A stretch of 64,000 nucleotides of DNA from Skermania piniformis. Its GTDB lineage: Bacteria; Actinomycetota; Actinomycetes; Mycobacteriales; Mycobacteriaceae. The notes below the pieces were generated by a model that worked only from the letters and a program-made list of their open reading frames with translations, was not told the origin of the DNA and did not search any database. Location of the stretch: NCBI RefSeq assembly GCF_019285775.1, contig NZ_CP079105.1:3206603-3270602 (forward strand), written 5' to 3'. Below, piece by piece: positions 29,511 to 38,584 of the stretch (positions within the stretch are counted from its first letter, which is position 1; each line of letters opens with the position of its first letter). Both the position numbers and the translations under genes were made by a program.

Positions 29511-31258
29511 GGCTGCCGGGCCCAGCGTTCGGCACCGGCGAAGATGCCCATCGGCAACGGACCGCCGATACCCACCCCGGATACCCCCGGCCCGACCACG
29601 ACCAGCGTCTGGTCCTGCAGAATCGGCCGCACCACGGACCGATCCCAGAGTCGCGGCTCGAGCGTGGCGATCGTCCCGGCGACATCACCGATGCCGTGTA
29701 GGCCGGCATCGATCGTCGGCTGCAAGGCCGGGTCGCACACCCCGGAAAGGTTCGACGGGCCCAATTGCTCCGGCCGGTCGGACTCGGGCCCGCCGGCCGG
29801 CTGCGCCGATTGGGTCGGCGCCGCCGGACAGCCGTATCGGGAGGCCAGCACCGTCGCCGGATCACCACCGGCATCCGCCCACCCGACCACCGCGTCGACC
29901 GTTCCGGTCAGCAACGCCGGACCGTACAGCTCTTCCGGCTCCAACACCCGCACGCCGGCGGTCACCCCGGCCCCACGCAACTGGTCGGCGGCGGTATTCG
30001 CCACGGCGATCGCGGTGTCGTCGCCCTCGGCGACCCCGATCCGGAACGCCAGCGCGGTTGCGTCGCGCACGAACGGCATCGGCACCGACCGCGGTGAACC
30101 GGTCGACGGCGACGGCTCCAGCGTGCGGGAATACCCGACCTCACCGAGCAGCGCGGCGGCGGCCGCGGTATCCGGCCGGGGTGGCTCGGTCGGCAGGTAA
30201 CCGGGGTCGGAGGGAGACAGCACCTGCGCCGCCGCCGGCTCGGGCTGGAACGTGTCCTGGGCGCCCACCGCCGCGAGCAGCCGCGGGTCGAGCAGCGCGA
30301 GCACCGCGCGGCGCACCCGTTCGTCGGTGAACGGCGCAAACCGGCCGTTCACCGTAAGCCGCAACGCTCGTGGTTGATAGGTCGAGTTCACCTGGACGTT
30401 GGGGATGATGCCGAGCTGGGCCTGAACCACGCTGCCCCCGTGCAGGACCGCGATCTGGGTGTCGCCGGAGCGGATCGAGTCGGCCAACTGATCGGCCGAA
30501 CCACCGCGTCGCAGCAGGATCTGATCCGGTTTGGCCGGCGCGTCCCAGTACCGGTCGTTGCGTTCCAGCAGGATCTCGTCGCGGCCCCGGTCGACCGACC
30601 GGATCCGGAAGTGCGACCCGGACACCGGGATGGTCTCGGCGAGGCCGCTTCGGAAGCCACCGGGCGTGTCCTTCACCAGATGCGCCGGCAGCAGGTCGCT
30701 GAACAGCTCGCGCCAGGCCGGATACGGTGCGGCCATCGTCACTTTCACCGTCTTGCCGCCACCCGAGGAATCCACATCGGAGATCAGCTCGTAGCCGGCC
30801 GGATCGACCACCCCGGGTTCGGTGATCATCTGGCGCCACAGATAGCGGAAGTCCTCGGCCGCGATCGGCGCCCCGTCCGACCACTGCGCTTCGTCGCGAA
30901 TCCGATAGGTGATGGTGAACGGCTGCTGCGCGGTGACGTCGGCGGAGACCAGCACGCCGGTATCGGGTACCCGGTTCACCACTCCGGGAGTAGCGGGATC
31001 CGGCACCGGCCGGAACGGGCTGGGCAGCACCAACGAGCTCACCGCCGCGTTGGTCGGCGACAGGTCGGCGAGCAGATGCGGGTTGAATCCGGTTCCGACA
31101 TCGTCGATCGCGACCACCACGGTGCTCTGGGTGGGCGTCGGGGTGGTGGTACGCGGGCTGTCGGTGCTTTCGATCGGCGGCGGCGGATCGGCGGTACACC
31201 CGGACAACGCCACCGCGAGCGCGGCGGCCACGACGGCTCGCCCGACCGGTACGCGCAT
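29507..31258 (-). CDS. lpqW: Lipoprotein LpqW, solute-binding-protein family
   Basis: 583 residues starting at ATG 31258, giving a lipoprotein signal peptide with lipobox LSGC (Cys21). The body is an extracytoplasmic solute-binding protein of family 5 (peptide/oligosaccharide ABC type) with [20 protein letters not shown] and [20 protein letters not shown]. In mycobacteria LpqW (Rv1166) does not import peptides but directs mannolipids toward lipoarabinomannan and is genetically linked to PimE. pimE lies about 5 kb upstream on the same strand. It is the first gene of an operon with mshB. The frame is open further upstream, but only this start yields the lipobox. Confidence 0.9.
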   Translation of the reverse strand: MRVPVGRAVVAAALAVALSGCTADPPPPIESTDSPRTTTPTPTQSTVVVAIDDVGTGFNPHLLADLSPTNAAVSSLVLPSPFRPVPDPATPGVVNRVPDTGVLVSADVTAQQPFTITYRIRDEAQWSDGAPIAAEDFRYLWRQMITEPGVVDPAGYELISDVDSSGGGKTVKVTMAAPYPAWRELFSDLLPAHLVKDTPGGFRSGLAETIPVSGSHFRIRSVDRGRDEILLERNDRYWDAPAKPDQILLRRGGSADQLADSIRSGDTQIAVLHGGSVVQAQLGIIPNVQVNSTYQPRALRLTVNGRFAPFTDERVRRAVLALLDPRLLAAVGAQDTFQPEPAAAQVLSPSDPGYLPTEPPRPDTAAAAALLGEVGYSRTLEPSPSTGSPRSVPMPFVRDATALAFRIGVAEGDDTAIAVANTAADQLRGAGVTAGVRVLEPEELYGPALLTGTVDAVVGWADAGGDPATVLASRYGCPAAPTQSAQPAGGPESDRPEQLGPSNLSGVCDPALQPTIDAGLHGIGDVAGTIATLEPRLWDRSVVRPILQDQTLVVVGPGVSGVGIGGPLPMGIFAGAERWARQP

Positions 31259-31292
31259 GGCGGGCAGCCTACTAGGTGCCGCACCCGTGCCG

Positions 31293-31559
31293 CTACGAGG
31301 CGAGATAGAGGACGTAAACCGAGCCGAACAGTGCCACCAGCCAGGCGTCGGTGGCCCAGGCCAACCACCGAGGGGCAACCCGAACGGCCATGAAATAGTG
31401 GATGATCAGCCGCGATTTGATCGCCGCCAAGAGCAGGATCACGCCGCCGTCCGGCGCGAGCCAGCACGAACCGACGGTGAGCCCTACCAGCACCAGCCAC
31501 ACCAGGGTCGCGGTTGCCGTCGGGGTCAGCTGCCGGACGACCGGATACGGAACGGTCAT
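31293..31559 (-). CDS. Cytochrome c oxidase subunit IV-like (NorF-type) small membrane protein
   Basis: 88 residues with three hydrophobic helices (LVWLVLVGLTVGSCWLAP, VILLLAAIKSRLIIHYFMAV and WLVALFGSVYVLYLAS). The KSRLIIHYFM segment is typical of prokaryotic COX-IV/NorF-like subunits. It starts two bases after the subunit III-like gene ends and closes a four-gene operon. No subunit I or II lies nearby, so it may serve an oxidase encoded elsewhere or an unrelated membrane complex. Confidence 0.75.
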   Translation of the reverse strand: MTVPYPVVRQLTPTATATLVWLVLVGLTVGSCWLAPDGGVILLLAAIKSRLIIHYFMAVRVAPRWLAWATDAWLVALFGSVYVLYLAS

Positions 31560-31561
31560 GG

Positions 31562-32152
31562 CTACCTCAGCACGTAGAGCAGGGCGAAGATGATCACCCA
31601 GAGCAGGTCGACCATGTGCCAGTAGACCGCGCCGGACTCCACTACCGAGTCCCGCCGCCGCCGGGGATCGCGCAGCTCTCGCACCAACACGCCGAACGCG
31701 ATCAAGCCGATCAGGACGTGCAGCAGGTGTACGCCGGTCAGCACGTAGTAGAACGCGAAGAACAGGTCGGAATTGGTGTGCCCGGCCCGAATCTCGACGT
31801 ACCACTGGCTGCCTTCGAGCACCGCGAAGATCAGCCCGGCTGCCGCAGCGGCGCGGATCCACTGCACCGCACGCGCCGGCTGCCCGTGCCGGACGGCCAG
31901 CACTGCGCGAACGACGAACCAGGAACTGGTCAACAAGACGATCGTGTTCACCAGGCCGAGCCGCAGGTCGAGATGCTGCTGCGCCTGCCGGAACTCCGCC
32001 GGATTCCACGACCGGTAAAGCATGAACACGACGAAGTAGCCACCGAAGATGATCAGGTCGCCGAGCACCATGACCCAGATATGGCCGTCCCCCGGCAGCC
32101 GACCGCTCGGTGCCGGTGGTTCCGCGCGACGTGCGACGCTGATTTCGCTCAT
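31562..32152 (-). CDS. Cytochrome c oxidase subunit III-like (NorE-type) membrane protein
   Basis: 196 residues with five helices: the short COX3/NorE form lacking the first two helices of canonical subunit III. Signatures: HIWVMVLGDLIIFGGYFVVF at the start, YYVLTGVHLLHVLIGLIAFG and AVYWHMVDLLWVIIFALLYV near the end. Subunit III stabilises proton pumping or assembly in haem-copper oxidases; NorE-type proteins accompany nitric-oxide reductases. Its ATG overlaps the preceding membrane gene by four bases. The absence of a catalytic subunit nearby leaves its partner open. Confidence 0.83.
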   Translation of the reverse strand: MSEISVARRAEPPAPSGRLPGDGHIWVMVLGDLIIFGGYFVVFMLYRSWNPAEFRQAQQHLDLRLGLVNTIVLLTSSWFVVRAVLAVRHGQPARAVQWIRAAAAAGLIFAVLEGSQWYVEIRAGHTNSDLFFAFYYVLTGVHLLHVLIGLIAFGVLVRELRDPRRRRDSVVESGAVYWHMVDLLWVIIFALLYVLR

Positions 32153-32889
32153 GTCGCGCGATCCACCTCCTGCCGCAGCATGGCTCCGCGCAACAGGACG
32201 ATCAGCGCGCCAATCCACACCACGAACACCACCACCGCCAACCAGAACGCGATCGAGCCGTTCCACGCGAACGGGCCGGCGTCGAAGACGAACATCTGGG
32301 TCGCGATCACCTCGGTGACGATCTGCCAGATCGTCACGTAGGCGAACCAGCGCGGAAAGATCTCGTGCTTGTCGTAGAGGATCGCCAGCGCCAGCACCAG
32401 GTAGGCGGCACTGAAACAACCGAGCGAGCCGTTGTAGGACAACATGCCCAGGTCGTAGAGCAGACCGGTCAGCTCGGGATCGCGATCGAGCCGAAACGTC
32501 GCGGTCAGGAAGCACGTCGCGACCAACAGAAAGCCCGGTAGGGCGCCCACCGCCATGCCGCCGAGGTAGCCGTAGGCGAACACCGAGCCGACCGACATCC
32601 GCGTCATCTGATAGACGACCAGACCGTTGGTCATCGCCGCGCCGCCCAGCAGGACGAGCAGCAGGCAGAACCCGATCCGGATCGTCGTTGCGTGCTCGGT
32701 GAAGAACGCCACCTTCTCGGCGGCGGTCACGTCCGGCCGCGGTGGCGGCGTGACCCGGGTGAGCAGGCAGATGATCACGCCGAACACGGTGTACCAGGCG
32801 GGGAAGAACCAGGTCAGCAACCGGACGTCGACCATCGCGTCCCGATCCGGCCGACCCGGCGCCGGGCGTTCGGGTGCCAGGGTATTCAT
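32149..32889 (-). CDS. Multi-pass membrane protein of unknown function, paralogue B
   Basis: 246 residues with about six hydrophobic helices. It is clearly paralogous to the protein encoded just upstream: both share a FFTEH/FYAEH motif, a RDP-E/D-L acidic segment after helix 3 or 4 (TFRLDRDPELTGLLYDL), FPRW, and a C-terminal GPFAWNGSIAFW. No family is recognised with confidence. It overlaps both neighbours by four bases (ATGA), so its synthesis is coupled to paralogue A and to the subunit III-like protein. A complex of these membrane proteins is the natural inference. Confidence 0.75.
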   Translation of the reverse strand: MNTLAPERPAPGRPDRDAMVDVRLLTWFFPAWYTVFGVIICLLTRVTPPPRPDVTAAEKVAFFTEHATTIRIGFCLLLVLLGGAAMTNGLVVYQMTRMSVGSVFAYGYLGGMAVGALPGFLLVATCFLTATFRLDRDPELTGLLYDLGMLSYNGSLGCFSAAYLVLALAILYDKHEIFPRWFAYVTIWQIVTEVIATQMFVFDAGPFAWNGSIAFWLAVVVFVVWIGALIVLLRGAMLRQEVDRAT

Positions 32890-33632
32890 CCGGCTGCCGA
32901 TTCGAGGTCGGTGGCCTCCCGCAGGATCGTGCGCCGCAGGACGAAGAACATCACCACCAGGAACGCGACGAACGCACCGTTGCGCACCCAGAACGACAGC
33001 ACGCCGTCCCAGGCGAGCGGGCCGGACCGAAACACCGCCGCACCGGCCGCCGGGATCATTGCCACCGCGGTCAGTATCGAGAGATGACCGACCCAGCGGG
33101 GGAACACCGGGTCTGCGGGGTCGTCGAGGTATACCGCTGTCGCCAACAGCACGAACTGGCTGACCACCATGCCTATCGGGGCGATCAGCACGATCCAGGC
33201 CAGGTCGTTGAGCAGCATGATCAGATCGGGATCACGCTCCGGCCGAAACGCTGCTACCAGGAAGAAGATGTTCGACAAGGCGAAGATCGTGGCCCCGCTG
33301 ACCACCGCGGTCAGGTACGCGTAGGCCAGAGCCTGGCTCTGATTCTGCATCCGCTTCATCTGGACCACGATCACCATGAAGAACGGCAGCACCAGAATGC
33401 CGCACAGGTTGAAGGTCACCTGGCTGAACCGGATTCCGGCGGTGTGCTCGGCGTAGAACGCGGCAACCGCCGCCGCCGAGAGGTTCGGCGACATCGGCGG
33501 CCGGAAACCCGGAAAGGCCAGGGCAGCGACCAGCAGAATCACGGCAGCCGGCGGCCCGGTCCACAGACTCACCCACTGTGCGCGGACGGCAGCGCCGGCC
33601 GGCCGGCCGTACAGCCGATCGAGAACGTGCAT
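32886..33632 (-). CDS. Multi-pass membrane protein of unknown function, paralogue A
   Basis: 248 residues, first gene of the operon, with ATG 33632 behind AAGGTGG. About six helices. Motifs shared with paralogue B: FYAEH (about 60), AFRPERDPDLIMLLNDLAWI, DPVFPRWVGHL and SGPLAWDGVLSFWVRNG. The conserved acidic and aromatic residues sit at membrane edges, as expected for a structural or cofactor-adjacent role. A promoter and operator-like palindrome lie directly upstream. The family is not recognised. Confidence 0.75.
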   Translation of the reverse strand: MHVLDRLYGRPAGAAVRAQWVSLWTGPPAAVILLVAALAFPGFRPPMSPNLSAAAVAAFYAEHTAGIRFSQVTFNLCGILVLPFFMVIVVQMKRMQNQSQALAYAYLTAVVSGATIFALSNIFFLVAAFRPERDPDLIMLLNDLAWIVLIAPIGMVVSQFVLLATAVYLDDPADPVFPRWVGHLSILTAVAMIPAAGAAVFRSGPLAWDGVLSFWVRNGAFVAFLVVMFFVLRRTILREATDLESAAG

Positions 33633-33642
33633 GCGACCACCT

Positions 33643-33663
33643 TGCGAGAATGAACTTCTCGCA
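33643..33663 (-). promoter_or_regulatory. Perfect 8+8 inverted repeat at the start of the membrane operon
   Basis: TGCGAGAA (33643-33650), five bases, then TTCTCGCA (33656-33663). The palindrome begins two bases downstream of the predicted -10 and ends ten bases before the start codon of the first gene, covering the likely transcription start. This is the classic position for a repressor; the geometry suits TetR- or similar dimeric regulators. No such regulator gene is adjacent. Confidence 0.65.
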
Positions 33664-33665
33664 CA

Positions 33666-33694
33666 AAGATAGCGTCGTTTTCACGCTGGCGTAA
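33666..33694 (-). promoter_or_regulatory. SigA-like promoter of the membrane operon
   Basis: On the minus strand TTACGC (33694-33689) and TATCTT (33671-33666) are separated by exactly 17 bp, resembling -35 TTGACA and -10 TATAAT. It lies between typA and paralogue A, pointing at the latter. Confidence 0.6.
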
Positions 33695-33730
33695 GAAGCC
33701 GCTTCCGGTCGATGCAGCGCAACCTGCGAC

Positions 33731-35635
33731 CTAGTGCACCGCGCGGTCCCGCTGCTTCGCCCGTGACCGCGCGCGGCCGCGCTCGGTCGAATCCAGAATC
33801 ACCTTGCGGACCCGAACCACGCCCGGGCCGACCTCGACGCACTCGTCGACCGCGCAGAACTCCAGCGCCCCTTCCAGATCCAGGACCAGCGGCCGGGCCA
33901 GCGTTTCCAGCACGTCGCCGGTGGAGCTGCGCATGTTGGTCAGCTTCTTCTCCCGGGTCACGTTGATATCCAGGTCCTCGGCACGCGGATTGATCCCGAC
34001 CACCATGCCCTCGTAGGTGGCCGCCCCCGGTTCGACGAAGAACGTGCCCCGGTCGGCCAGCTGGATCATCGCGTACGGGGTCACCGCCCCGGACCGGTCG
34101 GACACCAACGAACCGGTGTGCCGAGCCCGGATCTCACCCGCCCACGGCCCGTATCCGTGGAACACCGCATTCGAGATACCGGTACCCCGGGTGTCGGTGA
34201 GAAAGTCGGTGCGGAAGCCGATCAAGCCGCGAGACGGCACGATGAACTCCATCCGGACCCAGCCGGAACCGTGATTGACCAGCTGCACCAGCTTGCCCTT
34301 GCGGGTCGCCAGCAGCTGGGTCACCGCACCGAGGTGCTCCTCCGGGATGTCGACGGTGAGCTCCTCGTACGGCTCGTGCACCTTGCCGTCGACCATCCGG
34401 GTGACCACCTGTGGCTTGCCGACGGTCAGCTCGAAACCCTCCCGCCGCATCGTCTCCACCAGGATCGCCAGCGCCAGCTCGCCGCGCCCCTGCACCTCCC
34501 AGGCATCCGGCCGGTCGGTGTCGAGTACCCGCAGCGAGACGTTGCCGACCAGCTCCTGGTCCAGCCGCGCCTTCACCAGGCGGGCGGTCAGCTTGGTCCC
34601 GCCGTTCCGGCCGGCCAGCGGCGAGGTGTTGATTCCGATCGTGACCGAGATGGCCGGCTCGTCGACGGTGATCCGCGGCAGCGCGACCGGATGCTCGGGA
34701 TCGGCCAGGGTGTCACCGATCATGATGTCGCCGATCCCGGCCACGGCGACGATGTCGCCGGCGACCGCTTCGTCGGCCGGGTTGCGTTCCACCCCGATCG
34801 TCCGCAGCAGCTCGGTGATCTTGACCTGTTTGATTCCGTCGCCGTGCATCCACGCGACGTTCTGTCCTTTGCGCAGCGTGCCGCCGTAGATCCGGACCAG
34901 CGCGAGCCGGCCCAGGAACGCCGAGGCGTCCAGGTTGGTCACATGGGCGCGTAGCGGCGCCGCCGGGTCGGCGCCCTTGTCCGCCGGGTCCGGCACCGAT
35001 TCCAGCAGCACCTCGAACAGCGCATCGAGATTGTCCGCGGCCGGCTCCACGCCGTTGGCCGGCTGTTCCCGCGACGCCTTGCCGGCTCGGCCCGACGCGT
35101 AGAGCACCGGCAGGTCCAACGCGAGTTCGGCAGCTTCGGCGGCCTCGTCGTCGAGGTCGGACGCCAGGTCCAGCAGCAGGTCGTGCGACTCCTCGACCAC
35201 CTCGGCGATCCGCGCGTCGGGCCGGTCGGTCTTGTTCACCACCAGAATCACCGGCAGCGACGCGGCCAGCGCCTTACGCAGGACGAACCGGGTTTGCGGC
35301 AGCGGTCCTTCGGATGCGTCGACCAGCAGCACCACGCCGTCGACCATGGACAGCCCGCGCTCCACCTCGCCACCGAAATCGGCGTGACCGGGGGTGTCGA
35401 TCACGTTGATCACCGTCACGCTGCCGTCCGGGTGGTGCCGGTGCACCGCGGTGTTCTTCGCCAGGATCGTGATGCCTTTTTCCCGCTCCAGGTCGCCGGA
35501 ATCGAGCACTCGGTCGACCGGCTCGGACCGTTCGGCGAACGCGCCGGATTGCCGGAGCATCGCGTCGACCAGCGTGGTCTTGCCGTGATCGACGTGCGCC
35601 ACGATGGCGACATTGCGGAACGACGTGCTGGACAC
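33731..35635 (-). CDS. typA: Translational GTPase TypA/BipA
   Basis: A 634-residue EF-G-like GTPase. G motifs: [14 protein letters not shown] (P-loop), the switch region with [24 protein letters not shown] and NKTDRPDAR. Domains II, III, the V-like domain and the TypA-specific C-terminal domain follow ([19 protein letters not shown]). It binds ribosomes and influences 50S assembly and stress translation. Equivalent to Rv1165. Start is ATG 35635. It is separated from mutT2 by 118 bp on the same strand; the nar genes I recall between them in M. tuberculosis are absent here. Confidence 0.96.
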   Translation of the reverse strand: MSSTSFRNVAIVAHVDHGKTTLVDAMLRQSGAFAERSEPVDRVLDSGDLEREKGITILAKNTAVHRHHPDGSVTVINVIDTPGHADFGGEVERGLSMVDGVVLLVDASEGPLPQTRFVLRKALAASLPVILVVNKTDRPDARIAEVVEESHDLLLDLASDLDDEAAEAAELALDLPVLYASGRAGKASREQPANGVEPAADNLDALFEVLLESVPDPADKGADPAAPLRAHVTNLDASAFLGRLALVRIYGGTLRKGQNVAWMHGDGIKQVKITELLRTIGVERNPADEAVAGDIVAVAGIGDIMIGDTLADPEHPVALPRITVDEPAISVTIGINTSPLAGRNGGTKLTARLVKARLDQELVGNVSLRVLDTDRPDAWEVQGRGELALAILVETMRREGFELTVGKPQVVTRMVDGKVHEPYEELTVDIPEEHLGAVTQLLATRKGKLVQLVNHGSGWVRMEFIVPSRGLIGFRTDFLTDTRGTGISNAVFHGYGPWAGEIRARHTGSLVSDRSGAVTPYAMIQLADRGTFFVEPGAATYEGMVVGINPRAEDLDINVTREKKLTNMRSSTGDVLETLARPLVLDLEGALEFCAVDECVEVGPGVVRVRKVILDSTERGRARSRAKQRDRAVH

Positions 35636-35753
35636 GCTGGCGGTCTCCTGATCTTCCCGGTCGCCCGATCTGCTCGGCCGCCGGCTCGTGCTCGGACGCA
35701 GGGCACCGACAGCGTACCGGCCGACGAACCGCGCACTGCCGCCGCCGACCGGC

Positions 35754-36140
35754 TCAGCCGAGCAACGCGCGCAGGTCGGTCAGCCAGACCCGATCGGCAT
35801 CCAACAGATCGACCGCGGCCAGCTCCGCCGCGTCGACCCAGCGCAACTCGGTGTGCGCCCGCGCGACCGGGGTCCCCGCAACGATGTCGGCCCGGTAGGC
35901 GCGCAGCACGTATTCGGTGCCGACCGGGACGTCGTCGCCGATCCGGTCCCCCACCCTCGCCTGCACGCCGAGTTCCTCGTCCAGCTCGCGACACAGCGCA
36001 GTCGACGGATCCTCACCCGGCCGTACCTTCCCGCCCGGAAGTTCCCAGCGTCCCGCCATCTCGGCCGGGTCGCCCCGCCGACCGAGCAGCAGCCGGTTGC
36101 CGGCGACGATGGCCGCCGCAACCACGACCCGGCGACTCAT
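35754..36140 (-). CDS. mutT2: Nudix CTP pyrophosphohydrolase MutT2
   Basis: 128 residues with a complete Nudix box: GKVRPGEDPSTALCRELDEE followed by LGV. It begins VVVAAAIVAGNRLLLGRRGD like mycobacterial MutT2 (Rv1160), which hydrolyses (5-methyl-)dCTP/CTP and sanitises nucleotides. The ATG overlaps the pimE stop codon by four bases, so the two are co-translated. The same gene pair occurs in M. tuberculosis (Rv1159-Rv1160). Confidence 0.92.
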   Translation of the reverse strand: MSRRVVVAAAIVAGNRLLLGRRGDPAEMAGRWELPGGKVRPGEDPSTALCRELDEELGVQARVGDRIGDDVPVGTEYVLRAYRADIVAGTPVARAHTELRWVDAAELAAVDLLDADRVWLTDLRALLG

Positions 36141-37357
36141 GTGGCCGCCGGCGGCCGACTCGATGTGGCGGCCGGCGGCCGCGGCCGCGACTGCGCGATC
36201 AGCCACAGGTAGAACAGCACCACCCCGATCGCGTCCACCGCACCGAACCAGGCGAGCAGGCCCGGCCGGGACACCAACCAGATCGACTCCTGCCAGAAGC
36301 TGAGCAGCCAGGGCATCCCGACGACCGCCGCGACCAGCCAGTAGCCCACGACGAGTCGGCGCCCCGGCCGGTCCCGGTACGGGCCGACGCACAGCCACAA
36401 CACCAGTGGCACCAGCCATACCCAGTGATGCGACCAGGAGATCGGCGACACCATCAGCCCGAACAGCTCCACCACCAACAACATGCCCAGTCGATCGTCC
36501 GGCGCCAACGCGCGCCAGGCCAGGACGGCCAGTCCGGCGACCAGCACAACCGCGGTCAGCAGCAACGGTCCGGTGCCGACGTCGTGCCCGACGATCCGGC
36601 TCAACGCCCCCCGCAGTGACTGATTCCACACCGAGCCGACCGGCCCGATCCGCGACGCGTCACCGAGCAGGGTGCCGAAGTAGCGGTGTGCCGCCGATCC
36701 GGCGACCAGGTAGCTGATCCCGATCGTCCCGGCGAACACCGCAGCGGCAGCGCCCACCGTGGCCCATCGTCGGCGCGCAGCGAAGTAGACCCCGGCGATC
36801 GCCGGGGTGAGCTTGATCCCGGCGACGACGCCGACCAGCGCTCCCGACACCCACCAACGCGAACTGCGCACGGCGAGCATCGCGGCGAGCACCAGAAATA
36901 CGTTGACCTGGCCGTAGTCCAAGGTCGTGCGGACCGGCTCACACCAGATCGCCACCGCGGTGGTCATCGCGGCCACCGCACGCCATCGCGCCGCGCCGGC
37001 CGCTGCGCCGAGCATCAAGGTGAGGCTGATCCGGATCACCGCATAGAGCGCGGCGATCGTCGCGATCAGCCAGACGACCCCGAGCACCCGGAACGGCACC
37101 AGATGTAGCGGGTAGAAGACCAGCGCGGCGAACGGTGGGTAGGTGAACGGCAAGGCGAAATCGGGAGTCTGCGCCGAGTAGGTGTAGTCGTACAGATCGC
37201 CGGTGGCCAGCGCGGCCGAGCCGTCGGCATAGACCCGCAGGTCGACCAGATTCAGCCCGTTCGGCAACAACCAGACCCAGAGCAGCCGGCCCAGAATCGA
37301 GGCAGCCAACAGCGCCCACCCGGCCGGCAACGCGTACCGCGACGACAGCCTCGGCAT
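36137..37357 (-). CDS. pimE: Alpha-1,2-mannosyltransferase PimE
   Basis: About 406 residues and 10-12 helices; a GT-C (GT87) polyprenyl-phosphate-mannose-dependent enzyme that adds the fifth mannose to phosphatidylinositol mannosides in the membrane. NLVDLRVYADG (Asp39) matches the first periplasmic loop where the essential Asp of mycobacterial PimE lies. DYGQVNVFLVLAAMLAV and GIKLTPAIAGVYF are GT87 signatures. ATG 37357 is chosen; the open frame extends far upstream without homology, and an earlier non-ATG start cannot be excluded. The C-terminus ends in a duplicated RPPAAT tail that runs into mutT2. Confidence 0.9.
   Translation of the reverse strand: MPRLSSRYALPAGWALLAASILGRLLWVWLLPNGLNLVDLRVYADGSAALATGDLYDYTYSAQTPDFALPFTYPPFAALVFYPLHLVPFRVLGVVWLIATIAALYAVIRISLTLMLGAAAGAARWRAVAAMTTAVAIWCEPVRTTLDYGQVNVFLVLAAMLAVRSSRWWVSGALVGVVAGIKLTPAIAGVYFAARRRWATVGAAAAVFAGTIGISYLVAGSAAHRYFGTLLGDASRIGPVGSVWNQSLRGALSRIVGHDVGTGPLLLTAVVLVAGLAVLAWRALAPDDRLGMLLVVELFGLMVSPISWSHHWVWLVPLVLWLCVGPYRDRPGRRLVVGYWLVAAVVGMPWLLSFWQESIWLVSRPGLLAWFGAVDAIGVVLFYLWLIAQSRPRPPAATSSRPPAAT
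36139..36182 (-). repeat. Imperfect ~20-bp direct repeat (24-bp period) at the pimE 3' end
   Basis: ATGTGGCCGCCGGCGGCCGA (36139-36158) recurs with one internal and one terminal change at 36163-36182. On the minus strand the copies encode RPPAAT twice; the downstream copy includes the overlapping pimE stop and mutT2 start. Confidence 0.75.
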
Positions 37358-37735
37358 CCGCCCCGCCGGACGGGCTCCGAGCTGATCGGGCAACGTGGCG
37401 GTGACCTTCCGGCGACTGATGTTCGGACGAGCACGCGACCGAGCGGATTCGGGCGGGCGTGACGAGCCTAACCGACGGCCCCGACCGAGCCACCCGGTCG
37501 CCGTTCGCGGCGACACGCGGCGCGGAGTTGGCCGCACCGCCGGCCGACCGGGACTAACCTGCGATAGCACCTGGTCACGTCCGGCTTCGACGATTCCCGG
37601 GACGATCCTGAACACCGCGCAGGACGCGCCGAGCGTCGATTTCGGCTGTACAAGTCGACAGCGTGATACATACAGTGGTCGCCGGACGTCGGCCGACGGG
37701 GCTTCCGGCGTCTCGCGAGTCGAAGGATGGTTGCA
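37358..37735. promoter_or_regulatory. Divergent region between pimE and an exported-protein gene
   Basis: This 378-bp region has no recognisable gene. For the rightward gene, TGTACA (37647-37652) and TACAGT (37671-37676), 18 bp apart, form a candidate promoter, and GAAGGA (37722-37727) is a ribosome site for GTG 37736. No clear pimE promoter was identified on the other strand, and the true pimE start could lie inside this region. Confidence 0.4.
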
Positions 37736-38560
37736 GTGCTGAGGAGCCGACGAACACGCCGTGCGCTCGTTGCGATGGCAGCAGTCGCCTGTGCGGTGAC
37801 CGCCCCAACGCTGGCGACCGCGGCGCCGATGGAGACGGCGATCATCCCCGGACTGCCGTTCGACCCCGCAACCACGCCCGCGTTGCCGGGCACGCCGGCA
37901 TTGTCCCCCGGCGATCCGGTCGGCGCCCTGGCCGTCCTCGCGCCGGCGATCATCGGTGCCGCCATCGGCCCGGCCGACCTGCCGCTGCACGATGCGGCCC
38001 GCCCGCAGGATGCGCTGCTCGGCCAGGTGCGCCAGCTCCTGGAGGCCGGGAATCTCCCCCCACAGATCAAGACCATCTTGACCGCTGTCGTGGCTTTCCT
38101 GGACGGCAGCGGCGGTGGCGGACCTGCACTGCCGCAGGACGGACCGGCGATTGCACAGTTCCTCTACCCGTCGATCGGCAGAGGCTGCATCTCGGCGACC
38201 GCGGATTCGGTCGGCACCGCGCTCGCCGTGCCCGGCCCGGCGCAGCTGCCCCCACCCGGCCCCGGCGTCGGCCAGGCCGGATTCGTCTTCACCGCGCTGG
38301 GCACGGCGCGGCCGGCGCCCCAGCAGGCCGAGCCGATGACCGTGACCTGGCTGAACCTCGACAATCGACGGACCGCCACGCAGCCGCTCACCGATGCCGC
38401 GAAGATCAATCCGGACGGCCCCTCGACCCTGTCGGCGATCGCCGACACGGGCAGTGGTCGCGTCGTCGCGGTGATCTCCGGCTCGTTGACCACGGCGGCC
38501 CAGGACGGCCCGCGGACCTGCAGCTTTCTGCCTACCGTCGGCATGTTCACCGTCGCCTGA
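37736..38560 (+). CDS. Exported Ala/Pro-rich protein (Rv1157c-like)
   Basis: About 274 residues with a Sec signal peptide (RRALVAMAAVACAVTAPTLA, cleavage near ATAA). The mature protein has a Pro/Ala-rich first third, then a conserved-looking domain with IGRGCISATADSVGTALAVP, GQAGFVFTALGT, MTVTWLNLDNRR and TCSFLPTVGMFTVA; the two Cys probably form a disulfide. It resembles the exported protein next to pimE in mycobacteria (Rv1157c). GTG 37736 is preferred because GAAGGA lies eight bases upstream; ATG 37727 is in frame and would place that site inside the gene. Function unknown. Confidence 0.8.
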   Translation: MLRSRRTRRALVAMAAVACAVTAPTLATAAPMETAIIPGLPFDPATTPALPGTPALSPGDPVGALAVLAPAIIGAAIGPADLPLHDAARPQDALLGQVRQLLEAGNLPPQIKTILTAVVAFLDGSGGGGPALPQDGPAIAQFLYPSIGRGCISATADSVGTALAVPGPAQLPPPGPGVGQAGFVFTALGTARPAPQQAEPMTVTWLNLDNRRTATQPLTDAAKINPDGPSTLSAIADTGSGRVVAVISGSLTTAAQDGPRTCSFLPTVGMFTVA

Positions 38561-38584
38561 GCCGTTCTCGACCGCGAGATCCGA

